A DNA stretch of 64,000 bases from Ponticoccus alexandrii (GTDB taxonomy: Bacteria > Pseudomonadota > Alphaproteobacteria > Rhodobacterales > Rhodobacteraceae): positions 1,302,001 through 1,366,000 of the forward strand of contig NZ_CP047166.1 in NCBI RefSeq assembly GCF_016806125.1, written 5' to 3'. Every line of letters begins with the position of its first letter. The first letter of the stretch is position 1. Below are positions 54,199 to 62,562 of the stretch, in pieces. Under the pieces are notes generated by a model, which saw only the letters and a program-made list of their open reading frames with translations, did not search any database and had not been told where the DNA came from. The translations under genes were made by a program, and so were the position numbers.

Positions 54199-54312
54199 AA
54201 AAGGTGACTATGGGCAGCACGTTAAGCTGGTTTACGCGGCGCCCGGGGCGATAGAAGTTGCGTTGCCGCAGGGGTAACGCCACCTAAAAGAGCAAGTTGA
54301 AGAGGGTTGGGC

Positions 54313-55377
54313 ATGCAGGACACGAAAGAATCGGTATTGCGGGAGCTGGCGCGCGTCACTCTTCCCGATGGCGGGGACCTCGTGTCCCGGGACTTGATTC
54401 GAGCGCTAACAGTCGAAGAGGGGGTTGCGCGCTTCGTCATCGAAGCACCGACGGCAGAGATCGCGCGCCTGATGGAGCCGGTGCGCAAGGCCGCCGAGGC
54501 CGTGGCACTGGAGGCCCCCGGCATAGTGCGCGCCAGCGCCGTGCTCAGTGCGCCCACGCAAGAGCGCAAGCCGCCCGCGCTGAAGATGGGCGGCCACGCC
54601 ACGCCACAGGAAGGGCCGATGCGCCCCGCAGGCGTGAAAACGATCCTCGCGGTCGGGTCGGGCAAGGGCGGTGTGGGCAAGTCGACCGTGTCGTCGAACC
54701 TTGCGGTGGCCCTTGCCCGGGCGGGCAAATCCGTCGGGCTGCTGGATGCCGATATCTACGGGCCGTCGCAGCCGCGCATGTTCGGCCTGACGCGGCGCCC
54801 CGCCAGCCCGGACGGCAAGACCATCGTGCCGCTCAGGGCGCATGGGGTCACGGTCATGTCCATTGGCTCGATGCTGGAAGAGGGTAAGGCGGTGGTCTGG
54901 CGCGGGCCGATGCTGATGGGGGCGCTGCAACAGATGCTGATGCAGGTGGACTGGGGCCAGCTGGACGTCCTGATCGTCGACCTGCCGCCGGGCACCGGCG
55001 ATATCCAGATGAGCCTCTGTCAGAAAAGCGAGGTGGCGGGCGCCATCGTCGTGTCCACGCCGCAGGATGTGTCCCTGATCGATGCGCGCAAAGCCCTGGA
55101 TGCCTTCCGGACGCTGAAGACGCCCGTTCTGGGGCTGATCGAGAACATGGCGGTCTTCACCTGCCCGCACTGCGGCAAGGACAGCCATATCTTTGGCCAT
55201 GGCGGCGTGGTGGCCGAGGCCGAGGCGCTGGGTGTTCCGCTGTTGGCGCAGCTGCCGATCGACCTCGACACCCGGCTGGGCGGCGACGGCGGTGTTCCGG
55301 TGGCGACCGGCTCGGGCGTGATGGCCGAGGCCTACGCGCAGCTTGCGGATCGGATGATCGCGGGCGGGCTTGTCTGA
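54313..55377 (+). CDS. mrp: Mrp/NBP35-family Fe-S carrier ATPase (ApbC-like)
   Basis: P-loop protein of 354 residues that binds and transfers Fe-S clusters. It has an N-terminal MIP18/DUF59-like domain (about 1-85), the deviant Walker [12 protein letters not shown] (about 115-125), [25 protein letters not shown], and the cluster-binding C-x2-C in [13 protein letters not shown] (near 283-286). The ATG at 54313 is preferred to the TTG at 54307 since GAGGG at 54302-54306 is ideally spaced for it. It is divergent from the DUF1127/RNA locus. Confidence 0.94.
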   Translation: MQDTKESVLRELARVTLPDGGDLVSRDLIRALTVEEGVARFVIEAPTAEIARLMEPVRKAAEAVALEAPGIVRASAVLSAPTQERKPPALKMGGHATPQEGPMRPAGVKTILAVGSGKGGVGKSTVSSNLAVALARAGKSVGLLDADIYGPSQPRMFGLTRRPASPDGKTIVPLRAHGVTVMSIGSMLEEGKAVVWRGPMLMGALQQMLMQVDWGQLDVLIVDLPPGTGDIQMSLCQKSEVAGAIVVSTPQDVSLIDARKALDAFRTLKTPVLGLIENMAVFTCPHCGKDSHIFGHGGVVAEAEALGVPLLAQLPIDLDTRLGGDGGVPVATGSGVMAEAYAQLADRMIAGGLV

Positions 55378-55429
55378 GGGGCGGGCCTGCCGGTGTCCGC
55401 GCGTCATGGCGCGGCGCCGGGGCCCGGTG

Positions 55430-56578
55430 TTAACCGGCCTTCGCCAGTTGCAGATAAAGGTCGGTGACCAGCGCCGCAGGGTCCACGTTGACGGACAGCG
55501 CGTGCCGGGCGCGGTCCGAGGCCTTCTGTCCGGCGTCGGCCCAGCGGCGGGCGGCGCCGGCGTCCGGTGACAGGCGGCGCAGAAGCTCGGTCTCGCCGCG
55601 CTCTACCTCGGCGCCGGCAGAGCCCAGTACACCCGTGCGGGCAAGGCGCGCGGTTGCGAGGTCGGTGAGACCCAGCAAGAGGGCAAGACGCTCTTCCTTG
55701 CCCCGCCCGGCGCAGCTTTCGGCCAGCCGGAGCAGTCGCCCGCGATCCATCGCGGGCAGGCTGCCCAGCAGGCCGAGGACGTCGCGGTAGAGCGCCAGCC
55801 CGTCAAGGCTGATCAGCCGGATCGCCGCCCCGACAGAGCCATCGGACAGCACCGCAAGGGCCGCCGCGCTCTCGGGGTCCAGGCTGACCCCGGCCTGCCG
55901 AAGGGCCGCGCCAAGATCCTCCGGCGACAGGGGGGCCAGTCGCAGCTCGCGGCAGCGCGAGCGGATCGTCGGCAGCAGCCCCGAAGGCTGATGCGAGATC
56001 AGCAGAAGTGTCGTGCGCGCGGGCGGCTCTTCCAGCATCTTCAGGATCGCGTTGGCGGCGTTTGGGTTCAGATCGTCGGCGGCATCGACGATCACCACGC
56101 GCCGCCCGCCATCGGTCGACGACATATGAATGAAGTCCGACAGCTTGCGGATCTCGTCGACGCGGATACCGGCAGAGAACCTGCCGTCCCTGTAGTTCTT
56201 CTCGCGCTCGGAGTCGGTGGTCCCCAGACCGCCGCGCCGGATCAGGCACAGCCCGGGTTCCGACAGGGCACGCAGACGCCGCGCGACCGGGTGCTCATCG
56301 TCGATGTACAGGCTGTCAGGCGGCGGCGGGGCGCCGAACAGCCCGTCGCCCTCGTCCGGGGGCGTGGCCAGTAGGAAACGCGCAATGGCCCAGGCGAAAG
56401 AGGCTTTGCCCACGCCGCGCGGCCCGGTCAGCAGCCAGCCATGGTGCAGGCGTCCGGCGTTGAAGGCGGTGAGGAAACCGGCTTCGGCGCGCTCCTGCCC
56501 CAAAACCTGCGGGCAGAAACGCGGATGCGGGGCGCCCGGCGCGCGGTCCGGTTCGGGAAGGTCTTCGGGATCGCTCAC
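55430..56578 (-). CDS. holB: DNA polymerase III subunit delta'
   Basis: Clamp-loader subunit of the replicative polymerase. The 382-residue product has the AAA+ Walker A-like GPRGVGKASFAWAIA (about 51-65), the sensor region VVIVDAADDLNPNAANAILK (about 162-181), and the arginine-finger SRC motif in TIRSRCRELRL. It is the last gene of a SPOR-dacC-tmk-holB run; its start overlaps the tmk stop by 4 bases, an order conserved in Alphaproteobacteria. Confidence 0.93.
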   Translation of the reverse strand: MSDPEDLPEPDRAPGAPHPRFCPQVLGQERAEAGFLTAFNAGRLHHGWLLTGPRGVGKASFAWAIARFLLATPPDEGDGLFGAPPPPDSLYIDDEHPVARRLRALSEPGLCLIRRGGLGTTDSEREKNYRDGRFSAGIRVDEIRKLSDFIHMSSTDGGRRVVIVDAADDLNPNAANAILKMLEEPPARTTLLLISHQPSGLLPTIRSRCRELRLAPLSPEDLGAALRQAGVSLDPESAAALAVLSDGSVGAAIRLISLDGLALYRDVLGLLGSLPAMDRGRLLRLAESCAGRGKEERLALLLGLTDLATARLARTGVLGSAGAEVERGETELLRRLSPDAGAARRWADAGQKASDRARHALSVNVDPAALVTDLYLQLAKAG

Positions 56579-57192
56579 AGCACCGGCTCCAGCGCGGCGC
56601 GCACATCGGCGGCAACAGCGTCCTTGGCCTGATTGCCCTCGATCACACGGAAGCGCGCGGGAAACTCGCGCGACAAGGCAAGAAAGCCCGCGCGCATCGC
56701 CAGTTGCAGCGACAGCCCGAAATCCTCGAAGCGTTCCTCGGCGGTGGCCCGGGCCTTGGCGCGGGACAGACCGGCCTCGGGGTCCATGTCGATCAGCAGC
56801 GTCACGTCTGGTTCTACCCCGATCATCAGGTCGTGCAGCGCGTCCACCTGTGCGCGGCGCCCGTCGCGGCCCTGATACATGCGCGACGAGTCGGCGAAGC
56901 GGTCGCAGATCACCACGCGGCCCTCGGCCAGCGCGGGGCGGATGGTGCGTTCCAGATGATCCCGGCGGGCAGCGGTGAACAGAAGCAGTTCGGTTTCCGC
57001 GGACCAGCGGTCGGGGTCGCCCTGCAGGACCAGTGCGCGAATTTCCTCGGCGCCCGGGCTGCCGCCCGGTTCGCGGGTCAGAAGAACGTCACGGCCCTCG
57101 GCGCTCAGGGCCTCGGCCAGCAGGCGCGCCTGCGTGGACTTTCCCGATCCGTCGATGCCTTCGAAGCTGACGAACAGGCCCTTGCCGCTCAC
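56575..57192 (-). CDS. tmk: Thymidylate kinase
   Basis: Phosphorylates dTMP to dTDP. The 205-residue product has the P-loop FEGIDGSGKSTQARLLAEAL (about 9-28), the DR-x motif VICDRFADSSRMYQG (about 94-108) and TREPGGSPGAEEIR (about 39-52). It overlaps holB at its 3' end and dacC at its 5' end by 4 bases each, so it is translationally coupled on both sides. Confidence 0.96.
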   Translation of the reverse strand: MSGKGLFVSFEGIDGSGKSTQARLLAEALSAEGRDVLLTREPGGSPGAEEIRALVLQGDPDRWSAETELLLFTAARRDHLERTIRPALAEGRVVICDRFADSSRMYQGRDGRRAQVDALHDLMIGVEPDVTLLIDMDPEAGLSRAKARATAEERFEDFGLSLQLAMRAGFLALSREFPARFRVIEGNQAKDAVAADVRAALEPVL

Positions 57193-58355
57193 ATCGACTC
57201 CTGCGGCTGCTCCGAGTAACGCTTGGCCAGCACGCGGCTGACCGTCAGCATCCGGTCGACGAAGCCGCCGGCCTCGACATTGCCAGCGGCCACCAGCTGC
57301 ACGCGGCGCTCGGGCAGGCCCTCGGGGCGGATGATCAGTTCCGCCAGTTTCTGACCCTGCCGCACCGGCGCCTCGATCGGGCCTGTATAAACGACCTCTG
57401 CGTCCAGCCCGTTGGCGGACAGCGTCGGAAGCAGCATGGTCACATCCTCTTCGGCGACCAGGTCCACCCGGTCGGTGGCCCCCATCCAGACCTCGGCGCT
57501 GGCGATGGTCGCGCCCTTGGTCACGATGGTCTTTTCGGCAAACTGGCGGAAGGCCCAGTTGACGATCTGCTCGGACTGCTCGGCGCGCTCGCCGCTTGTG
57601 GACAGGCCGGTGATGGTGAAGATCACCCGGCGGTCGCCGCTCGTGGCGGACCCCACAAGACCATAGCCCGCCTCTTCGGTGTGGCCGGTCTTCAGCCCGT
57701 CGGCGCCGATTCCAAGCCCGAGCAAAGGGTTGCGATTGTTGACATTGGACGGCGCGCGACCGTCGAACTCGAACTTCTGCTCGGCGAACATCGGGTAGAA
57801 GTCAGGGAAGTCGGAGATGATGCGGTTGGCCAGCAGCGTAAGGTCGCGCACCGACATGACGTGGCCGTCGGCGGGCCAGCCGGAAGCGTTCTTGAAGGTC
57901 GACGAGGTCATGCCGATCTGTTGCGCGCGCTGCGTCATCAGTCTGGCAAAACCCGTTTCGGTGCCGTCGGGCGACAGTGCCTCGGCCAAAACAGCGCAGG
58001 CGTCGTTGCCGGACAGAACGATGATCCCGCGCAAGAGGTCCTCGACCCGGACCCGGTCCGTGGTGTCAAGAAACATGGTCGAACCGCCATAGCTTTGTGC
58101 GTGCTGGGAAACCGGCAGCCGTTCATCCAGTTGCAGGCGGCCGTCCCGGATCGCCTCGAACGTGATGTAAAGAGTCATCAGCTTTGACATGGAGGCGGGG
58201 GGCAGCGCTTCGTCGGCGTTCTTGGCCAGAAGCACCGTGCCGGTCTTCTGGTCCAGGACAAAGGCCGCACGCGCAGTGGTGTCGAAGGCCGAGGCCTGCG
58301 TCGCGATCAGCGCGACGGTTGCGGCGCTGGCAAGAAAGCGGGAGAGTTGGCTCAT
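57189..58355 (-). CDS. dacC: D-alanyl-D-alanine carboxypeptidase (PBP5/6 type)
   Basis: Periplasmic, membrane-anchored low-molecular-weight penicillin-binding protein that trims pentapeptide stems. The 388-residue product has a signal peptide (about 1-23), the serine nucleophile in PPASMSKLM (SxxK, near residue 55), SGNDACAVL (SxN, near 118) and KTGHTEEAG (KTG, near 218), plus the C-terminal beta domain and a terminal amphipathic anchor. The ATG at 58355 gives the signal peptide; the frame to 58463 is not supported. The dacA/dacC/dacF distinction cannot be made firmly. Confidence 0.92.
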   Translation of the reverse strand: MSQLSRFLASAATVALIATQASAFDTTARAAFVLDQKTGTVLLAKNADEALPPASMSKLMTLYITFEAIRDGRLQLDERLPVSQHAQSYGGSTMFLDTTDRVRVEDLLRGIIVLSGNDACAVLAEALSPDGTETGFARLMTQRAQQIGMTSSTFKNASGWPADGHVMSVRDLTLLANRIISDFPDFYPMFAEQKFEFDGRAPSNVNNRNPLLGLGIGADGLKTGHTEEAGYGLVGSATSGDRRVIFTITGLSTSGERAEQSEQIVNWAFRQFAEKTIVTKGATIASAEVWMGATDRVDLVAEEDVTMLLPTLSANGLDAEVVYTGPIEAPVRQGQKLAELIIRPEGLPERRVQLVAAGNVEAGGFVDRMLTVSRVLAKRYSEQPQESM

Positions 58356-58524
58356 GGTCTGTCTCCTGTGGCGCGGGTCCGGCCCGAACGATACCGGGTG
58401 TCGTCCGTCGCCCGAGAGGGCCGAGTCGAACGGACCCCGGGGGGCTGTGCCCCGGTTATCCACGATATGCGAGAGCCTGTCATCCCGATGCGCGGTTTTG
58501 TGCCCTGCGCGCAGGGCGGGGGCA

Positions 58525-59460
58525 TCAGTTGCTGACGGCGTAGGCGTCGGTGAAGCCGTTGTCCTTGATGGTTTTCAGCAGGGTGTCCATCTCGCCCTTG
58601 GTCTGCGCCGGGCCGACGACCACGCGCCAGAATTCCTTGCCTTGGCTGTTGTGGGTCTTGACCGTGGGCACCATGCCGGACTGCCGCATCGATGTGGCGG
58701 TGTTCTCGGCATTCTGTTTGACCGAGAAGATGCCGATCTGGATATAGGGCTTCTTCAGGCTGCTCGCGGGCTTCGCGGCGGGCTTCGGCTTCGGCGCAGG
58801 GACCGCCGCGGCCAGGCTGGGTTGCGGCGCGTCGCCCTGTGCGGAGGCCGGGGGCAGGGTGGCGCCATCAAGGGCGGCGGCAGCCGAGGTGGCGACCGGG
58901 TCCAGCGTGCCTTCGGTTACGCCGGGGGCCGCGGGCATGGCCTCTGTCGCACCGGCGGCGTTGATCACTGGCTTGGGTTCGGGGGGGGCCTCTGCCACCT
59001 CTTCGCGGCGCAGTGCGACGACATTCAGGTTCGACGGCTGACCGGCCAGCACGCCAAGCGCCGCGGCGGCATCGGACGAGATCTGAAGCCGCGGGCCCGG
59101 GCTTTGCCGTTCGCGCTTGAACAGCGCGCCGATGACGAACTGCCCGTTCTGTTCGTTGCGGATGATCGCCCGTTCGGGTTCCTTGACGTCCGGATGCGCC
59201 ACCCAGACCCCGCCCAGCGACGGGCGGCCGTCCCAGAGGCCCGCCTCGGTGGCCTGAAAGATATCCGGCGCCTCGACATCCCGTTCAGAGGTGCGTTTCG
59301 CGCCGCCGGTGGTGCTGGCCCGCGAAACGACGTCGCCATCGCCTTTGGATTTCAGGAAGCCGGGCATCTGGCCCTCGGCGCAGGCGGTCAGGCCCAGCAG
59401 CGCCATGCCCGCAACCGATACACGCAGAGTCCTGCCGATATGTGCCGAATAACCGCTCAT
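58525..59460 (-). CDS. SPOR-domain lipoprotein
   Basis: The 311-residue product has a lipoprotein signal peptide with lipobox LTAC (Cys27 in MALLGLTACAEG), a middle region (about 60-150) of the type found next to RlpA/SPOR proteins, an Ala/Pro-rich linker (about 155-230), and a C-terminal SPOR domain (about 235-311: KPYIQIGIFSVKQNAENTAT, FWRVVVGPAQTKGEMDTLL). SPOR domains bind denuded peptidoglycan at division sites. It heads the minus-strand run with dacC, consistent with a cell-wall role. Confidence 0.88.
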   Translation of the reverse strand: MSGYSAHIGRTLRVSVAGMALLGLTACAEGQMPGFLKSKGDGDVVSRASTTGGAKRTSERDVEAPDIFQATEAGLWDGRPSLGGVWVAHPDVKEPERAIIRNEQNGQFVIGALFKRERQSPGPRLQISSDAAAALGVLAGQPSNLNVVALRREEVAEAPPEPKPVINAAGATEAMPAAPGVTEGTLDPVATSAAAALDGATLPPASAQGDAPQPSLAAAVPAPKPKPAAKPASSLKKPYIQIGIFSVKQNAENTATSMRQSGMVPTVKTHNSQGKEFWRVVVGPAQTKGEMDTLLKTIKDNGFTDAYAVSN

Positions 59461-59675
59461 CTCTTGCCTCTCGCCTTTGCCGTGGTCACTTATGTCGCCA
59501 CGTCACGCCGGGTTGTCCCGGTTGTTTTCTGCCTCTGGTCGGGGCTCTGGCGGCCCGTCTTTGGCGTAGAGTAGCCAATTCGGAGTTTCAGGGGAAGCCT
59601 GCAACGCAGGGGCGGCGCGGATTTTCCGATCGGGTGCTTCCAGAATCGCTTTGGCGGGGGTATCGCGGCGGGATC

Positions 59676-59765
59676 GGAGGTTTGGCAGAGTGGTCGATTG
59701 CGGCGGTCTTGAAAACCGTTGGGCGTGAGAGCGTCCCCAGGGTTCGAATCCCTGAGCCTCCGCCA
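59676..59765 (+). tRNA. tRNA-Ser(UGA)
   Basis: The 90-nt sequence folds as a class II (long variable arm) tRNA: acceptor GGAGGTT paired with AGCCTCC, anticodon stem GCGGT/ACCGT around loop CTTGAAA with anticodon TGA (59710-59712), variable arm GGGCGTGAGAGCGTCC, T arm CAGGGTTCGAATCCCTG, discriminator G and encoded CCA. It decodes UCA (and other UCN by wobble). It marks the left border of the accessory region to its right. Confidence 0.97.
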
Positions 59766-59790
59766 CTTGCCCCTGCGAAAGTGTTCTCTC

Positions 59791-59814
59791 GATCCGGCTG
59801 TGGCCGGATTTTCT
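59791..59814 (+). terminator. Terminator after tRNA-Ser
   Basis: GATCCGGC, loop TGTG, GCCGGATT, followed by TTCTCG. An 8-bp stem (one G-T pair) 25 bp after the tRNA. Confidence 0.6.
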
Positions 59815-59822
59815 CGTTGTAT

Positions 59823-60030
59823 TCGAGGGTTATGCCGGTGGGGCTGAGCACCGGCACCTGCGCCAGGAGGCCCGGAAACGGTCTCTCCGGGCCGATATTC
59901 TCCGGACCTGATGACTGCGCGTGTTTGGTGAATAGCTTGCAAGCATCTGTCATTGCGATGTTTTTTTGTGGTCGCCCTGAACACTTCGACGCCGGTGGCG
60001 CTCGGCGTGATGGAACCGACGTCGAACCCA
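59823..60030 (+). repeat. Direct repeat copy 1 flanking the TcmP pair
   Basis: A ~208-bp stretch with shared blocks CGATATTCTCCGGACCT, ATGACTGCGC, TGAATAGCTT, CGCCCTGAACACTTCGACGC and TCGAACCCA. Its partner is at 62181-62387 in the same orientation, about three-quarters identical. The copies flank the TcmP and three-Cys genes, suggesting a duplicated target or a past insertion at the tRNA-Ser locus. Confidence 0.75.
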
Positions 60031-60044
60031 TGATTTCAGGCAAG

Positions 60045-61193
60045 CTAGTTGATTTCGTCGGCAATCCAGATGATTAGGTCGCCGACGTCCGGCACCCGGG
60101 CTTTCTCGTTGCGCGTCTTCCAGGTTGGCTCGATCAGGCCCTGTTTCGCCAGCTCCCCGACCTTCTCCTTGATCTCCGTCGGCGAGACGTAATTCTTCTC
60201 CATCACGGTCGCGGCAAATCTCTTAAATGTTCTGGGCGCATCCTTGGTCTGCCGGGCGAGTTCTGTCACCAGCGCCGGAAGGTCTTCGAGGTGCCTGCTT
60301 CTCATGGCGCCGTACGGCCCCGGGGAGTGCTCCTCGTCGTCGAACATGCTGAGCTGGCCGCGTGCTCGCCGGTCCTTTACCTTCCACTCGTGGTCCGGCA
60401 GCGCCTTCTTCTCCACTTCCCTGAGCACGAACACGCCATCCGCTGCGGAGGTGCCATAGATCATGCTGAAGTGCAGGCGCCGCTTTTCGACCATCTCGAT
60501 CGGCGAGTGGCAGGCGTAGACGAAGCGCAGCTCCGTCTTGAACATCCGGAGCACCGCCGCCCTGATGTCCTCCGCCGGCAGCTCCCTTCCCGCGAACTCG
60601 GCGGCGATGTCGTCTCCGACGATCGCCCGCAGCCAACGCTCGCGGTCCTCGGAGGGGTGGTAGAGATGGCGCTGGATATGCTCGTGCATGAAGTTCAGGA
60701 TCAGTTCGCACCGCCCCCGGCAGACGGTTTTCAAGGCCTCAAGTGGGTAGCCAGTCCATCCTGTCGGATCCACGAAGACGAGGCGGAAAGGATGGGTCGC
60801 AAGGCGGTCGATCTGGGGAGCGTTGTCTTCGAAGCTACCAGTCAGCGCGTGGATCTCGACACGCGGAAATTCCGGGCGAACGCGCTCCACGAAGTCCGCC
60901 AAGTCCTTCGCCGCGGCCGTATCCTTCTCGTTGAAGATGCACCGCACCCTTGCCGGTTTGCCCTGCTCGGCGAGGTTGGCGGCAGCGGTGTTCAGCGTCT
61001 CGAGGGCGATGCCGAAGGACGTGTCGCGGAACCGCGTCCTGTCCTTGTTCTCCCATGGGCCGGAGAAACCGTCGATGAAGTCGGCAGCGCCATATCCGTG
61101 CAAGATTTTGTAGGCGAAGCGCTCGAGGTAACGCCTGAGCAGGTCGTGCTTCGCCTTCGTCTGCTCCCGCTCGTCATACAAAAAATCGCCCAA
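60045..61193 (-). CDS. tcmP: Three-Cys-motif partner protein TcmP
   Basis: The 382-residue product matches the TcmP (TIGR04474) family, which is encoded next to Gp37/Gp68 three-Cys proteins in many mobile regions. Visible landmarks: LLRRYLERFAYKILHGYGAA near the start, FIDGFSGPWENKDR (about 39-52), a central FRLVFVDPTGWTGYPLEALK (about 136-155) and a C-terminal winged-helix-like segment (VSPTEIKEKVGELAKQGLIE). Its biochemical role is unknown. The start is a TTG at 61193 (no in-frame ATG is usable); AGGTC lies just upstream. It begins 38 bp after the three-Cys gene. Confidence 0.9.
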   Translation of the reverse strand: MGDFLYDEREQTKAKHDLLRRYLERFAYKILHGYGAADFIDGFSGPWENKDRTRFRDTSFGIALETLNTAAANLAEQGKPARVRCIFNEKDTAAAKDLADFVERVRPEFPRVEIHALTGSFEDNAPQIDRLATHPFRLVFVDPTGWTGYPLEALKTVCRGRCELILNFMHEHIQRHLYHPSEDRERWLRAIVGDDIAAEFAGRELPAEDIRAAVLRMFKTELRFVYACHSPIEMVEKRRLHFSMIYGTSAADGVFVLREVEKKALPDHEWKVKDRRARGQLSMFDDEEHSPGPYGAMRSRHLEDLPALVTELARQTKDAPRTFKRFAATVMEKNYVSPTEIKEKVGELAKQGLIEPTWKTRNEKARVPDVGDLIIWIADEIN

Positions 61194-61231
61194 CTATCTG
61201 ACCTGCATGAAAAATTTCAGCTATCGAAAGG

Positions 61232-62053
61232 CTAGATCGCAATTCGTGGCAACCCGTCGTGCGTCTCGCCGTCGAGTGCGCGGCCTGCGAGCTTCTTGCC
61301 GAACCGGACCATAGGCGTCCCGTCCTGAGCATGCTCCAGCCGCTTCCGCGCGAGGTTGTCGCCATCGCCCGGCGCCCAGTCCCCCCATTGCTTGAAGTGG
61401 AATGCGACCTCCGCCTCCATGCACTGGAGGTGGATGTTGCGGAACCAGGTCGGGCTAGCTGGCCGCGCCTTCGGCCCGCTCTCGCCGCCGGTGATGACCC
61501 AGTGAAGGTGCGGCAGGTAGCGCCTAAGATCGAGCTCGCCCAGAAGCGGCTCGGCCGAGATGAAGCGCACGACGGCCGGCGCGTTCACGAGGTGTGGCAG
61601 GTTCTCGTCGGCGCGCGTCTGCAGCTCGACTGTGGTGCCGAGCCAGACGTTCGGCCAGCCGAGCCCCCAGTCCTCCGGGAGGAAACGCAGGATGTTCTCC
61701 GGCCGCTTCGTCAATAAAAGCCAGTCAAGGTTCGACGTCTCGGCGATCAGCCGCCAGAGCCGCGCCCGGCTTTCCACCAGGTCCGGCCGGTCCTCGAATA
61801 CGTCTGCCATGGACGCACAGAATACCCGCTCGCGCCGACCGGTCCCCTCGAGCCGGCGGTTCCACTTTGCCGGTTCTGCCCAATGCGCGTCACCGAAGAA
61901 GCGTCGCGGCGCATTGATACCCCACACGCTCTGGCCGGTCCGCTTCGCCCATGCCTCGGCGTAGCAGTTTTTGCAGGCTTCGGAGACTTTCACGCACCCC
62001 CACCACGGGTTGAAGGTGTGATGCGTCCACTCGATCTTGCTGCGCTCGCCCAT
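61232..62053 (-). CDS. Gp37/Gp68-family (DUF5131) three-Cys protein
   Basis: The 273-residue product has the family start MGERSKIEWTHHTFNPWWGC and the three-Cys motif C-x6-C-x2-C in GCVKVSEACKNCYAEAWA (Cys near 20, 27, 30), which resembles radical-SAM type ligand sets. Further conserved parts are VFCASMADVFED, LLLTKRPENILRFLP and WVITGGESGPKARP. It partners with TcmP downstream; the pair's reaction is unknown. The phage-derived family name is not evidence of a prophage. The ATG at 62053 is the family start; the frame to 62209 is not. Confidence 0.93.
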   Translation of the reverse strand: MGERSKIEWTHHTFNPWWGCVKVSEACKNCYAEAWAKRTGQSVWGINAPRRFFGDAHWAEPAKWNRRLEGTGRRERVFCASMADVFEDRPDLVESRARLWRLIAETSNLDWLLLTKRPENILRFLPEDWGLGWPNVWLGTTVELQTRADENLPHLVNAPAVVRFISAEPLLGELDLRRYLPHLHWVITGGESGPKARPASPTWFRNIHLQCMEAEVAFHFKQWGDWAPGDGDNLARKRLEHAQDGTPMVRFGKKLAGRALDGETHDGLPRIAI

Positions 62054-62180
62054 TCTGTACTCCGTACCTTTCCAATAAAGAATCGCACATGCGGCGCTTG
62101 TAAGCAAACCTTTGCTGCCGATGCTTTTTCTTGGAAATCGTGCCGGCTTCTTGGTCTCGCAATGTGAGCCAGGCCCGCCA

Positions 62181-62387
62181 TCGAGGGTCATACGGGAGGG
62201 ACAGAGCACTGACCCCGGCGCCGGGAGGCCTTGGAGCGGTCTCTCAGGGTCGATATTCTCCGGACCTCATGACTGCGCCGATTTGATGAATAGCTTACAA
62301 CAATCGGAAATCGCGTGTTATTTTTCGACGGCGCCCTCAACACTTCGACGCCGGGGTGTTCGTTAGATGGAACTGAAATCGAACCCA
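62181..62387 (+). repeat. Direct repeat copy 2
   Basis: Partner of 59823-60030, starting TCGAGGGTCA and sharing CGATATTCTCCGGACCT, ATGACTGCGC, TGAATAGCTT, CAACACTTCGACGCCGG and ATCGAACCCA. It occupies much of the 509-bp gap 62054-62562 upstream of the three-Cys gene; the rest of that gap is AT-richer and should hold the divergent promoters of the three-Cys and PLD genes. Confidence 0.75.
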
Positions 62388-62562
62388 CCGCAACGCGATC
62401 CGTCCACGGGATACCCAAATGGGCGAACAACGTGCTTTGAGATGCTCCGCCGCGTGCGCTTTACCTCTCGGTTGTGGCAGTCCCCGCACTAGCTCTTGCT
62501 GCTTGTGCTTCGACATAAGCGGCTGATATTCGTACCACATCCCCTGATCGGAGTGAGTACCG

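Noticed and set aside
54092-54240. RpoH-type promoter for the DUF1127 gene
   Set aside because: Candidate -35 and -10 boxes could be picked, but none had both a good match and correct spacing.
52571-54277. Long plus-strand and minus-strand reading frames through the hairpin array with repeated peptides
   Set aside because: The repeated peptide pattern (GGGE / SSSL types) simply translates the hairpin repeats; both strands are open because of base composition and neither frame has a credible start.
59741-59765. Attachment-site duplication of the tRNA-Ser 3' end further right
   Set aside because: I found no second copy of the T-arm/acceptor sequence up to the window end, so an att pair cannot be claimed.
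60045-62053. Prophage remnant because of the Gp37/Gp68 name
   Set aside because: No structural, lysis, integrase or replication phage genes are visible; the family occurs widely outside phages.
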